Shown here: positions 22,215 to 34,900 of the stretch, in pieces | Numbering within the stretch: position 1 is the stretch's first letter | Layout: each line of letters begins with the position of its first letter | Translations under genes and position numbers: made by a program | Source of the DNA: Hippopus hippopus | Taxonomy: Eukaryota; Mollusca; Bivalvia; Cardiida; Cardiidae | Assembly (NCBI GenBank): GCA_946811185.2 | Contig: OX328102.1 | Span: 12,959,194-13,023,193, forward strand | DNA: 64,000 nt | Direction: 5' to 3' | The notes under the pieces: generated by a model | The model's database searches: none | The model's input: only the letters and a program-made list of their open reading frames with translations | Told to the model about the DNA's origin: nothing

Positions 22215-22737
22215 AAATGAAGACACTGACTATAGGTATAACTGACTTTTCTGCAAAAGCATGTCTGACACACCCACTTAGTTACCCAGTATTGTAGTTG
22301 CTACGCCTGACAAGCTATTCAAAACATGGCATCGAATACATAGTGACAGAGAGTTTATTTCAGTTTTATTCTTGATATTTTGCTCTAAAATAAGTACAAC
22401 AATTTTTTTCCCCCAAACTTTCTTATCAATGGAAACTGAGTCAGAAAAGTAACAAGAAAAAATACTTTTAACAAATTCTATATTTATTAGAAATCACATT
22501 GTTTGTCAGTTGTAAAGACTCTCCAACCTTCAGTTTACATGATGCGCTTTACTGTGTTTTGATTGGCTGATATGACCTATCAATTAAAATTGGCAGAAGG
22601 GTCACTTCCATGGTATGTCAGTACTTTTTGTGACTGTATAATTTTATATGACCATTTTTATTTTACCTGTAATATGAAATAGTCAAAATGTTATGATTAG
22701 TAAAATATTGATGCTATAAAACTTATTTCTATTTTAG
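22215..22737. other. Sequence directly upstream of reelin exon 1
   Basis: Repeat-free, ending in a polypyrimidine tract and AG at 22,736-22,737. I see no convincing TATA box or initiator, so this is more likely the end of a 5' UTR intron than the promoter. A CTGTGTTTTGATTGGCTGAT segment (about 22,552) holds a reverse CCAAT motif. Confidence 0.4.
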
Positions 22738-22749
22738 ATCTTGCACAGC

Positions 22750-22963
22750 ATGAAGGTTGGACTTTCTGTGACCATTTTACTTGTATCTGTTTTGTCCAGT
22801 TTTGGACAGAATTCAAATGGACTGCCTGCTGTTCCGCCATATTTTTTTCTATGTAATTACCATGGCAATGTGCAAGAACTGGGTCGAGGGTCAAGTGAGG
22901 TCAAACTGAGTGTAACTGTAGATGGAAATCCTGAAACCTATGTTCCTGGGAATTTTTACAAAG
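22750..22963 (+). CDS. RELN: Reelin exon 1: signal peptide and start of reeler domain
   Basis: Codes residues 1-71 plus one base. The ATG at 22,750 opens a hydrophobic leader ([19 protein letters not shown]), then [10 protein letters not shown], matching the conserved start of the reelin reeler domain, and [12 protein letters not shown], matching the vertebrate NPTYYVPGQEYH stretch. A TTG three codons upstream is in frame but is not needed. The donor is AAG|GTCAGT. A good 3' splice site (TATTTTAG at 22,730-22,737) lies 12 bases before the ATG, so a 5' untranslated exon further upstream is likely. Confidence 0.93.
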
Positions 22964-25900
22964 GTCAGTTAGAGAAAGTGTTAAGTTTTTTTCTATTGTT
23001 GGACTAGCCAATTGTTATTGAGTTTTGTTACCTTGATGATGAGATATTATTTCCAAAATCACATATTAATTTTTACTTGCAGTGCGAGTGAGATCAAGTT
23101 CCAATTTTGATGGGTTCTTTGTGACAGGCCTATACACAGTATCGGGTAGAGCCCTTTCACAGATACAGGCCTTGGGGATTCAAGCCAATCAGCCTGTGGG
23201 TCAGAATTTAGCCTGTTCTATTGTACACTCCCATATCTCAGAACAGCCTGTACACGAATTTAGCTTTGTATGGATTGCACCACCACCAGGAACTGGATGT
23301 GTTAGTTTTCTGTAAGTCGTTTTTTTTTCTCTGGATTGCTTTTTGTCCTTCAACTCTTTACCAAATGACAAAATTTTAGACTGAACCAAATTTAAAGCAT
23401 ATGCAGACATCATATTAAATCTAGATGAAATGATGGTAACCATCTTTGAAAGTGTCAAAAACCTTACGGGAAAAGGAGAAAATGCTGGTTACCAACATTT
23501 TCTCCTTTTCCCACAAGGTTTTCAGGAGGCTGTTTCCTATGTGGTCGTTAAAAATCGGGATTGTGAGGTAAAAGGTTAAAGTGCCTTTGCACTATGATGA
23601 ATTTGGGGAACAAAATGAGCAAATTACAAAACTCTGACAAAGCTTGAATACCCATAAATACAAAGAAATGGCTGTCAAATTTGTACATCTGGGGATAACA
23701 TTACAAAATGAAAAGGAATTTCAAATAACACCAGATCGAGTTAATAAATTATGAGTAGCTACATAATAGCAAACTAAAGGGAAAGCAAAATGTATATGAA
23801 CGAATGTCAGCTATTTAACATTAACTGTGTTGTGCATGCTCTGTGTGTGCACTCTGGACTCTCTGAAAAAAACAAAAAAAGAATACTGTTGTTTGTTAGG
23901 CATATGTGAAAAGTTCAGTAAAGAATTTTGTTAAACATATTCCTCCATAGAGGTAACAAACTGCTGCTTAACTGCAGAAAAACAAGCTGTTATATTTGCT
24001 TTCATGGAACAAACCTCCTTTACATGGGTTGTTTGTTGGCATACATCTATAAATTCTATGAATGCATTATAGGAAATGGACATAAAAATGCCAAAATACC
24101 TGTACTTTGGCATGTGCTGCGCTCAGTTTGTCATTAGTTTGTATGTTTTGTTCAGTATTACCCTTCCTAGCTTACCTTACTTGGACCATATGGTTAGATA
24201 TAAGAGTTGCTGTAAGATGAATTAGATTCTGAGGCAAATTTATGGTAAATTAAATCTTAAAATGTCAAAGCACAGCCCTAGTTATGATCCAGAAGGAAAA
24301 CTCATACTGGAACATATTAAAAGATTCTGAAGTCAACAGATTAATTAAATGTGGCTAAAATGATTCGGTTCTTTTTGACAGAGTGGCACCAACACTGTTG
24401 GAAAGAAAAAATGTGGGTTGCCAGCATCCGCAATAGTTTTATAACTAGTCTACCTAAGGGTCCTCGAACAGCAGATTGTTTGGTAAAGGGTTTATGTAAA
24501 CAGTATGGAACAAGGTGAGACTGCATGGAATGTGATGTCTGATCTAAGATCCACACTGTCCAATATTATGCAGTAATATTCTCAATAATATTTTCACTAA
24601 AACAGCTGAAATGTCCATTAGCCATGCTCTGGCAAAAGAGGGTTAAATTAATCTCTGTGATGCATGATATTATCGTTTGGATATGGAGGTAGAACAGCCC
24701 TTGGACACTCATGAAATTCACAAAATAGCAAAAGGTTTCAGCCCATGTAAGCCTGCACAGGCTGACATAGGTTGATACTTTTTGTGGATGCACTCAGCCC
24801 CCTTTTCCCGAGCTTGACTCATATCTTAGATGTTGGTATACTGACCAGAAACAATTATTTCATTTACATTGCACAATTGGGGTCAATTCTTTACCACATG
24901 ACAAAATTTTAAACCTTTCCAAGCTAAATTCATTTGCATACACCAAATACAATGTGGTCCAAATGATAAGATTTGTATCTGAATAGGAAAGAAATCATTG
25001 TGGTAAAAGGACAAAGATGTTGTAGTAATAAGCATTTTCTTCTTTTTTTTCACAATGTTTTCAATAGTTTTATTCTTTAGGGTTGTTAAAACACAATATT
25101 GTTCTGTAAAGGTTAAGGTGGACCGTGGTTAAGGAAAACCTGATTCTGACTCCCACTGGTTGCCTCTATCACATGGCAGATTCTTGGGCAAAGCACCAGT
25201 AAAAGCCTAGGGAAATACATGCATAAACCATTTGTCACTATGGTATACCTGAAATATTGTTAAAAGTGGCGTAAAACACAATTCAAACCAAATATTATAT
25301 GGAATACTATGTTGTAGTAACTTTCCTGGTGCTTGTATTTGATTCTAGCAGTGTGAGAAATTTTGATTTCTTAAAGGTCAGGAGAGATGTCAAATTTTCT
25401 CCCAAAGTGAAAGTAAATAGAAGCGCTAAGAGAGTTTCTACATGTAGAATATTATGTTGTAGTAACTTTCCTGGTGCTTGTGTTTGATTCGAGCAGCGTA
25501 AGATGAAAGTTGATATCGCCCAAGACCAAAGGTCGAGTGCGTTGTTAAAATTTTCTTACGCAGCGAGATGCAAATACAAACACCAGGAAAGTTACTACAA
25601 CATGATATTCCCGTTATTATACACTTACAACTTTCAAAGACAAAATTTTACAATGATATTTTATTTGCAAAAGGTAAACAAAATGAGACAAATAATGGTG
25701 TGGAGGGTAGTAACTCTGTTTTTATGAACGGCAGATGAATATGATAGCGTAACAGTTTGACTAATCAAACTGCAAATCAGTTCATGCTTAGGCTGTGGGC
25801 CAGCTCTTCATGATAATATATTTGGAACAGTACTTGACTGTTGGTAGATACAGATTTTTTTTCTGTCCTATGTGTTATTTTATCTGCTTTCGACACATGT

Positions 25901-28900
25901 ATTTGGTATGTAATAGAACATAACGTTCCTTTTGTTATATGCTTACAACTTTGAACAACAAAATGTTTCAATTATTGACAGTTGAAAAGAGTAAAAATAA
26001 AATCACCTACTGATTTAGTGGGAAGTAAATTTGCTTTTATGATTGGCAGGTGAATATCATAGTGTAACATACAGATGAACTGAACGGTCAAATTTAAACC
26101 AATATGAACATATTTCTTTTGTGAGATATGTCATTATGTCATATTTTGAACAGTATTTTTTCTTTTTGTGTGATTTTATCTGTGTGCTATGGGTGTATTT
26201 ATGGTGGGAAATTATAGGTATATAATAAAGAATTTTAAGAGGTACACTTGACTTAATTTTGCAGGGCAACAGCAACATTAGAAAGACAAGTTCTATTCAA
26301 GGATACAACAGTTTTACAACTATGTGAACAGGGAGGTAGGATGTTACCATAGCCAACTTGCCATAGAGACATTAACCTTTTACCCCACAATCCCAACTTT
26401 TAATGATCTAGAGAAAGAAAGCCTTTGAAAACACTATGGGAAATAGGAGAAAATGCTGGTAACCAGCATTTGCTCCCTTTCCCACAATGTTTTCTACCCT
26501 TCCCAAGACAAATTCAGTTTTTGGGTCATATTTATTTTGTTACCTGCATTATGGTTTTAATTTGGGCTGGTATTAAATTTTGTTGTTTGGTAAAGAGTTA
26601 AACCTATACCAAACAATTCCATGTTTCAATGGCCCTGCTGCAACATGCCTTTGAAAACAATGTTGGGGAAGAAATGCTGCATTTTTTTCTTTTCTCATAT
26701 GTTTTCAACCCTTTCAAACACAAAGTCCATCATTTTAACCAAAATTAATTACTTGTCTGCAAATGCTTTCAAGTACAAGTTTAAAAGTTTGTCATCTGGT
26801 AAAGAGTTAGACAATGTAATAGACTTTTATTTTGTATTTTCATTTGCAGAATAATGCTTTTGAGAACAATCTGACGAAGGAGACAATGTCATATTGGGCC
26901 AATGAGCCACTTTTAGCTCACCTGAGCACAAAGTGCACAAGATGTGCTTTTGTGATTATGCTGTGTCCTTCTTGTGTTGTCCAGGCGTCAATAATTACCT
27001 TCTTTGCACTCTAGATGCCACATTTTCAGTCCAATACCCTTGAACATTGGTCAGACTGTTTGTCTTGACATTACCTCGGAAAAGTTCGAAACTGTCTCAC
27101 TCTGGGTTAAAAAGTAGGTCACTGAGACAAATCTTAGAAAAACCTTGTGTGCACCCTAAAGGCCACATTTTCAGTCTTATACTCATGAAACTTTGTCAGA
27201 ATATTTATCTTGATAATTCCTTGGAAAAGACTATTGTGAAATTGGGTTATTTCGAGTCAAAAACTAGGTCACAAGGACAAACCTTGTGTGCATTCTAGAG
27301 GCTGCATTTTCAATCTGATACTCATTAAACTTGGTCAGACTGTTTGTCTTGATGATATCTCTGGCAAGTTTGAAATTGGATCATGTTGGGTCAAAAGCAG
27401 GTCATGCAGATAAATCTTAGAAAAACCTTGTGTGCACTCAGAAGGCCAAATTTTCAATCTGATACTCGGGAAACTTGCTCAAAACGAATTTTCTTGATGA
27501 TATCTGGGACAACTTTGAAATATGTTCACTTTAGTTAAAAAAGTAGGTCATGGGGACAAATCTTTGAAAAACCTTGTGTGCATTCTAGAGGCCACATTTT
27601 CAGTCTTTTCTCCTTTAACGCCTTCTACTCTTTCAAAGACAACTTCTCAGATATAAGTCATTCTGAATAGATCATCTTCAAAATCCTTTAAAAAGAGATT
27701 AGTCTAAAAATAATGTTGTTAATCGTTATTACGGGCGGTATACAAAGATCAACAATTTTGTTTTGCACTATGTTTAAAGATGGGTGCAGTGAGTTAAACT
27801 TTGCCGAAACAATCTTGAATTGTAATGACCCTAAAGAGAACGGCTTTTATAAGCATTGTGGAAAAAAGGGAAATTGCCATTTCTTCCGTTTCCTACTATG
27901 CTTTCTACCCTGTCAAAAAACTAATCCCATCTTTGAGGATTTTCATATGCAAATCTTTTCAGTTTGGACAAGTTTGAAGTTTGTTGTCTAGTAGAGGATT
28001 TTATTTGTACACTTTCAGGACCAACTCTTGCACCACTCAGACCTGCCCAGGCTGTCATAAACACAGATGGAATAATATTTAGAGACGACTTTGACAGCAA
28101 TGTGTCCTTTGCTTCGAATTTGTGGTGAGTTTAACAGATAATTTTCATTAATTAATGTTTGCCAATTAATAACTGGAGTTACATTCCTATGATACTTTTT
28201 ACCTGTATAATTTTTTTTTTCCTATCAAGGTCATCCCACAAAGGTGCAGAGGTCAGCAAGTCATGTGGATCAATTTTTTACGGAAATGCTGCGGTGATGT
28301 GTGAGAAAACAGGCCAACGATCACTTGTATGTTTTACGTACAAATCTCATTGTAATTGACAGGTTTTTTATACTTAACCCTTTACCAAACAACAAAGACC
28401 CTGATCAAGAACAATTTGGAACACATTGTTGGAAAAGCAGAAAATCCTGGTAACCAGCATCTCTATTTTACACTGTTTTCTATCCTTCAAGAGAAAAATC
28501 ACCTCATTTGTCGTCTGCAAGTACTTCCATTATGGACAAGTCTTAAATTTTGTTGTCTAGTAATGAGTTAATCAAATGCATACGCAAATTTTAGACTTGT
28601 CCAAATGGAAAGCATCTGCAGATGCAAAATTTAAGTTGGTTCAAATGAGCTGAAGTTATCTGATAGAGTAGAAAACACTGTAGGAATGGGAGAAAATGCT
28701 GGAAACCAGCATTTTCTCCTTTTCCCACAATGTTTTCAAAATGTTTCCTTAATCAGGTTTGTTAAATATTGGATTATTTGGTAAAGGGTTTACTCAAGTC
28801 TTGAATTCTGAAATTAAAATTTATGTTAGTACAGTATAGCTGTAACAACTATTGTCTTTCAAACTGAAGGAAATCATAGTGGTACATGTATTGTGTCAGC

Positions 28901-31900
28901 CTCACACATCAGAGGTTACAGGTTCATGTCCTGTGATGAGGGGAGCCAACCTTTGTACCTACCTTTACCATGGTGCAAGGACATGTAAAGGCTCACTTTC
29001 TAGGATGCAATGATTAACTCTTTATCAAACGACTAAATTTTGGACCACTCCAAATTGAAAGCATTTGCAGACGACAAATTAAAAGTGTCTCAATTTATGA
29101 TATTTGTCTCTGAAAGGGTAGAAAACATTGTGAGAGCATATGCAGATACAATATTTAAGTTTGTTCAAATGAGCTGAAGTTCCCTGATAGCATAGAAAAC
29201 ATTGTGGGAAAAGGAGAAAATGCTGGTTACCAGCATTTTCTGCTTTCCCCACAAGGTTTTAAAAAGTTTTCCTTCCCAGAGTTGTGAAAAGCAGGGATTG
29301 TTTGTTACAGGGTTAAGACTTGTAGGCCACAGTTGTAAGAACTTGTGTTTAAATGTAAAATAAATAGGTTTAAACACAACTCTGATAGCTGTTTTAGTAT
29401 TGATAAAGATTCTAAATATAGACAGTCTCAACATATTTCTTTATATCAAACTAAGTAATGATTAAAATCTAATAATTTACCTATTTTTGTTTTGCAAGCT
29501 TTGTACGTAGATGGTCTGAATAATGATAATGTAATTTTTCCAAGGAGCTGAAGGTATTTTCACAAGAAAAATCTATTTTTCAGGTGACTCAGCCATTAAA
29601 TACATCTACTGCAGCAGTATTACAGTTTACTATTGGTATGTAACCCCTGATTCATTTTCTGCATATGCTTTGGAGTTGAAAAGGTCCAAAATCTTGTTGT
29701 TTGGTAGAGAGTTACCCCTTTTCCACACAATGCTGACTTTTAACTACCCTGAAACAGAAAGCTTTTAAAAACATTGAGGGAAAAGGAGAAAATGCGTGTT
29801 GCCAGCATTTTCTCCTTTTCCAATGTTTTCTTTCCTACCCAAAACAAATTTCAAATTTTGAGACACATTCGCTTTGTAGTCTGCAAGTGTTTTCAATTTA
29901 GAAAAGTTTACAATTTTGTCATTTGGTAAAGCGTTAAGTTCTGTTTTTTGTACTCTGTTTTCCAATTAGCCAATCAGATTTTGCCCATTAGATTTCTTGT
30001 CTTGGGATTTAGAATCAAGAGTCAAAAGTGGAAGAGTTTTATCGCATTGTTAATTTTTTTTTTCGTTGACACTTTTTGACTGTTTGAAGTGCTGATAGCT
30101 GGCCAATATGGCAGTTATGATCGTATGTAAGTGAAATCAATTTTGTATCAAATTTGTAATTGAAATGCCCATGTAGCAAACAAATCATTCATGAGCTGTA
30201 TATAGACTACTATGCCATGTAATGCAGACCTTGGTCAAAAGTTTTGTATCTCATTTATGGCTGCCACCGGTTGCTCATATGGGCAAAGCAGCCAAAGGTT
30301 GTTACGGGTACTTACAATGTAACAATAGCAAAATGTTTCAATCCAGGTCAGCCTGTGCAAACTGTGCAGGCTGACCTGAATTGATATATTTTGCAGATGC
30401 ATTAAATGACCTTTTCACAGAGCATAGCTAATTTACATTAGAACATAATCTACATCTGGATCATTTTTGTTACAGATATATCAGGTCAGTAACCTATCTT
30501 TCTTCTGAACTGCATTTAGGTGTTGGTAGTTGTGGACATAGCAACAATGATCAGGATATCACAGTGTCATTTGGCCTAAAGAACTGTCAAGAGTGGCATG
30601 TCATAGAAAAATTCAGGTAAACTGTCATTTTTTATTACATGTGAAATTCATAAGCATACAAATGTATTTTATTTTTTTAATCCCTATAGCTTACAGCATC
30701 CAATATTACTGTGGAAAAAGGCAATTACTTGCAACAAGTGTTATAGCTAGCTTAGTTACTTCCCTTTAATAAATGCAAATGAGATAGACTAGGCAAAGGG
30801 GGTCGAGTGCTTTTGTAGGTATATTAGCTGAGACTAAAGCATTTACATTGTGAAGTAGGATGTCCCCCTCTGTATGTCTTTACTTTTACCCTTCACCAAA
30901 CAACAAGATTTCAGACTGGCTAGAATTGAAAGCTTTTGAAGACGACACCGTAATTGACTCAATAATAGAAATTGGTATATGGAAGGGTCAACAACATTGT
31001 GGGAAAAGGAGAAGATGCTTGTTACAGCATTTTCTCATTTTCCCACAATGTTTTCAAAAGGCTCCTTTCCTTGATGTTTTTTCCCTCTTTCCATGGATTA
31101 AATACTAAGAGAAATCTCCCTTCAGCTGTCCATGTGCTATTTTGTCAAATATTTTCAACATCTAGATAGAGGTAAAAAGATGAAATGCCCTGAATCTGTG
31201 CATACCTAATTGTCCACAGATTAAATTTCTTGAATAGATTCTGTTTGTACGCTAAATAAATACAGTCAAGCCGCATTAATCCGGACACTTATGTTCCCTT
31301 TGGATGTTTCCGGATAAGCCGTTTTTCCAGACCAGAGAAATGGGATCACCAAGACTTCCATGTTGATAAGGGACACCATGCTTCGTAAGAATTACAATAG
31401 CATATGATGTACACGAGCACTTGTCTGTATTGTTCCTGCGATTGTTCAGATATATAATAGAATAAATTGTCATAACTTTGCATTTTGCCTTTTTGTGTTT
31501 TTTGTACATGCTTTTCCCTTGTACCTTATTACATGCACATGTATATACATTTTGTACAAACGGGTGGGCGTGTAAAGCTCGGCACATTATGACTTTAGAA
31601 AACACCACGAAAAAAAAAGGGGGGGGCGAAACACAGGGGCAGTATTTCTGTATTATAGTATAACTGTTGATTTTCCAATTTCGAGAGACATGGATTTCAT
31701 GACGTATTGTAGAATTTCCGCGATAGTGGCATTTGGGTTGTCTTCATTGAACTGGCAAATGCCTTTTCTTCACAGAAGTCGAAACTTCAAGTCGTCGTCT
31801 TCTGTTGACTTCAGATGATTGAAATAATAAAATGACAAAGTTATTGAGAGTATTGATGACAGTCGAATCGAAATGAAAGACGTGCATATTGATCTTTATT

Positions 31901-34900
31901 CACCTTTATAATCTGTTAGGAGTAATATTTTTTTGAAAAAAAAATATGTAAGAAATTTATCGTGTTTGGCGGCCATTTTGTGTCAGTTTTGGGTAGCGTA
32001 AACAGCTTGAGGAAGAGAAAAATTAGACTTTTTTTTTTCTTATGCTTAGCGGTTAAACTGAGAATATTTGTATTTGAAACGAAGAATTATGAAATATGCA
32101 AGTAGCAGGTATGTTTCAATTCTAGTTTTGTTGTCAATTGAGAATATGACGGATGAAACCCGAGCACAAAAACTCTGTGGAGATTTCGACTTTCTCTTTA
32201 GCAATCGTCTTTGTAATCAAGTAATAATTAAACAACAAAAGCGTGTAATTGTCACATCATCGCATCAATACAATTGGTATTGATAATCTGTCAAACTGAC
32301 ACTTAACAATGGCACGTGTATATCTTTTTAACACTTTTCGAAAACCACCTCTAATTAAGACGTGTGTTTTCAAATGTGTGAAAACCATCTGAAATAAATT
32401 GATACTAGACTGATACTCGTGTTACTCACGCGTACTTGGAACCGGTCCAAAATCGCTCGAAGTAGCCTGTTTCGATATTTATAAGACCAGTCCATAATAG
32501 TACCTGAGAAAATAACAAGTTTAAATTGTGTGATGCACAGTCAGGCCACGTCCAGTTTATCTGATAAGGTTTGTACTGTTTTTTAACCCTTCGTTCCCGA
32601 TTTTTTCATTCCGGTTCCGGAACGCGGATTTCCAGAATAAAAAGTAAAATTTGTACAGAAAATGTTTGTTCCCTTATGTTTTCTTCCGGATCTTGAGATT
32701 TCAGGAAAAATGGAGCCTGGATTAAAGTGGCTCGACTATATTCTTATTTTGAGCAGCTCGACACAGAAAAAATGTTTTTTAGCCTGTGAGGTGAATTGGT
32801 TATCCTCTTCAGTTAATTGGTATCTTGTTTCGTTTCCAGTCAATTTGAACACAGGTCATTTCATAACCACTTTGACTTTTCAATTTGGTCATTTTGTACC
32901 CACTTTTGTCATACTGTACCCACTTTGGTCGTTTTCTACTCGCTTTGGTCGTTTTGTACTCACTTTGATCATTAATTTTAATTCTAGATTTAGAGAGTAA
33001 CATAACTTTTGATTGGCTAAACCATTTGGTTTAGCTAAATAGAGTTGCATTACTTTCAAATTTAGGGAATTTCTTAAGAATAAGACTAAGAATGTTCTTA
33101 ATAATGGTTGGTGAATACAGATCCTGAATTCAGCTTCTGCCATTCCTTGAATGAAGTGTAAACAGCACAGTTACTTTTCTATCATGCTTTCCTCTTCTTT
33201 GCTGCATTTTGAAGCATTTTTTGGCACATTGTATATTGTAGGCCACCAGATAATAATGATGGCAAACCAGACATAAGGCTGGTACATCTGCCTTTAAAAG
33301 CTCGTGGAGAAGGTATCTGCTTTGCCTGGAAACAACCCCAAACAGTAGCTGTGGTTGTTGATAAGACTGAAAAATTGAACATAAAACCTAAAGAAGAAAT
33401 ATCACTGGCTTTGACTGGTCACTTTGAGAAGGAAACAACATCTACAGCCCCTGTAGACATTACCACGACAACCTCTCCTGCAGCGGAATCAACAACGGTG
33501 CCCATTACAACAGGATCATGGCTTGATGCTACGGAATATTATGATCCTGACGATCCCCTGTACACACCTCCTCCATATTATGATTTCGGAGAAATATCTC
33601 TGAATGATTCCCCATTAAAAGAAAGCTCTGCTTCAAAAACAAAGCTGGGAGCCAAAAGAAAATTTGTTTACAAAGTGGGAGATAGAATTCTGGGTAGGAG
33701 AGACCAACAGGAACAGGGAACCAGTCCATATCAAGGATGCTGGGCCATAGATCAAGTTTTAATTGTTAACCTTGCCCATCCACCCATTATGCTACAAGAT
33801 GACTTTGACCCCGTGGACCCTAGTGATTGGCTAGTATTTCCTGGAGCACACTTTAAGGTAATAATTGATCCATAACTATACAATCCCAAGTTTTTATGGC
33901 ATTGAAGAGAAAGACCTTTGAAAATATTCTGGAAAAAAGAGAATATGCTGGTTCCCTGCATTATGTCCTTCTCCTACTATATTTTCTATCTTTTGAAATA
34001 TTGATTTCAAATTTTGAGTTTTATTATACCCCCACAAAATGAATGTTTTCGGGGGTATACTGGAATCACCCTGTCTGTCTGTGTGTCCGTCCATGTGTCC
34101 GTCCGTGTGTCTGTCTGTGTACAAATAATTGCCTGTTTCTGTCAAAGCGCTGGCGGGGGTATTAAGTCACATTCAGTGACAGCTCTAGTTTATTCTGTCA
34201 TCTGCAGTTGTGTTCAATTTGGTTTCTTCTAACAGTTTTCTTTTGGTTAAGTTATAAGAGTTAAGTTGTAAGAAAAAATGTATGGAAAAATGTGTGGAAT
34301 TCTATTGGACTGAAAAAAATCTTCTTTCAGGGGTCTATGACCGTTAAAGTACTTTTTTTCAACCACCTTTTCCCTTTACCAAAAGAAAAAAGTTTGGCCT
34401 TGTCCAAATTGAAGGCATTTACTGGCAAGAAATACAATAAGGCTCTAATAGGGAACAAAGAAAACATTGTGGTTACCAGCATTTCCTCCTCTCCCACAAA
34501 TTTTTTCAAAAGCCTCCTTTGTACGGGTTGTTAAAAACAATAGATTGTTTGGTAAAGGGTTAATCCTGTCTAGCATTGACCAGCACTTGGCTCACAGGCT
34601 AAAGATGATCAAATTTGATACATGTTTGTCAGTTATTTGTTTTTAGGAGATAAATAGCAGCTGATAAGCCAAGGCTTGCATCACATGATATTAGTGAATT
34701 TGTTTAACCCTTTACCACATAATCCGAAGTTGTAATGACCCATTAGGAGAAGGCTTTTGAAAACATTGTGGGAATAGGAGAAAATGACGGAAAGCAGAAT
34801 GGTCCTTGGATATGCAGAAAATTTACAAATTAGAGAAAGTTTCAACCCAGGTCAGCCTGTTTAGCTGTACAGGTCGACTTGGGTTTTTCTTTTTTACAAA

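Noticed and set aside
32068..32283. 71-codon plus-strand frame in intron 7
   Set aside because: No family resemblance, no splice context and ordinary length for chance in this composition.
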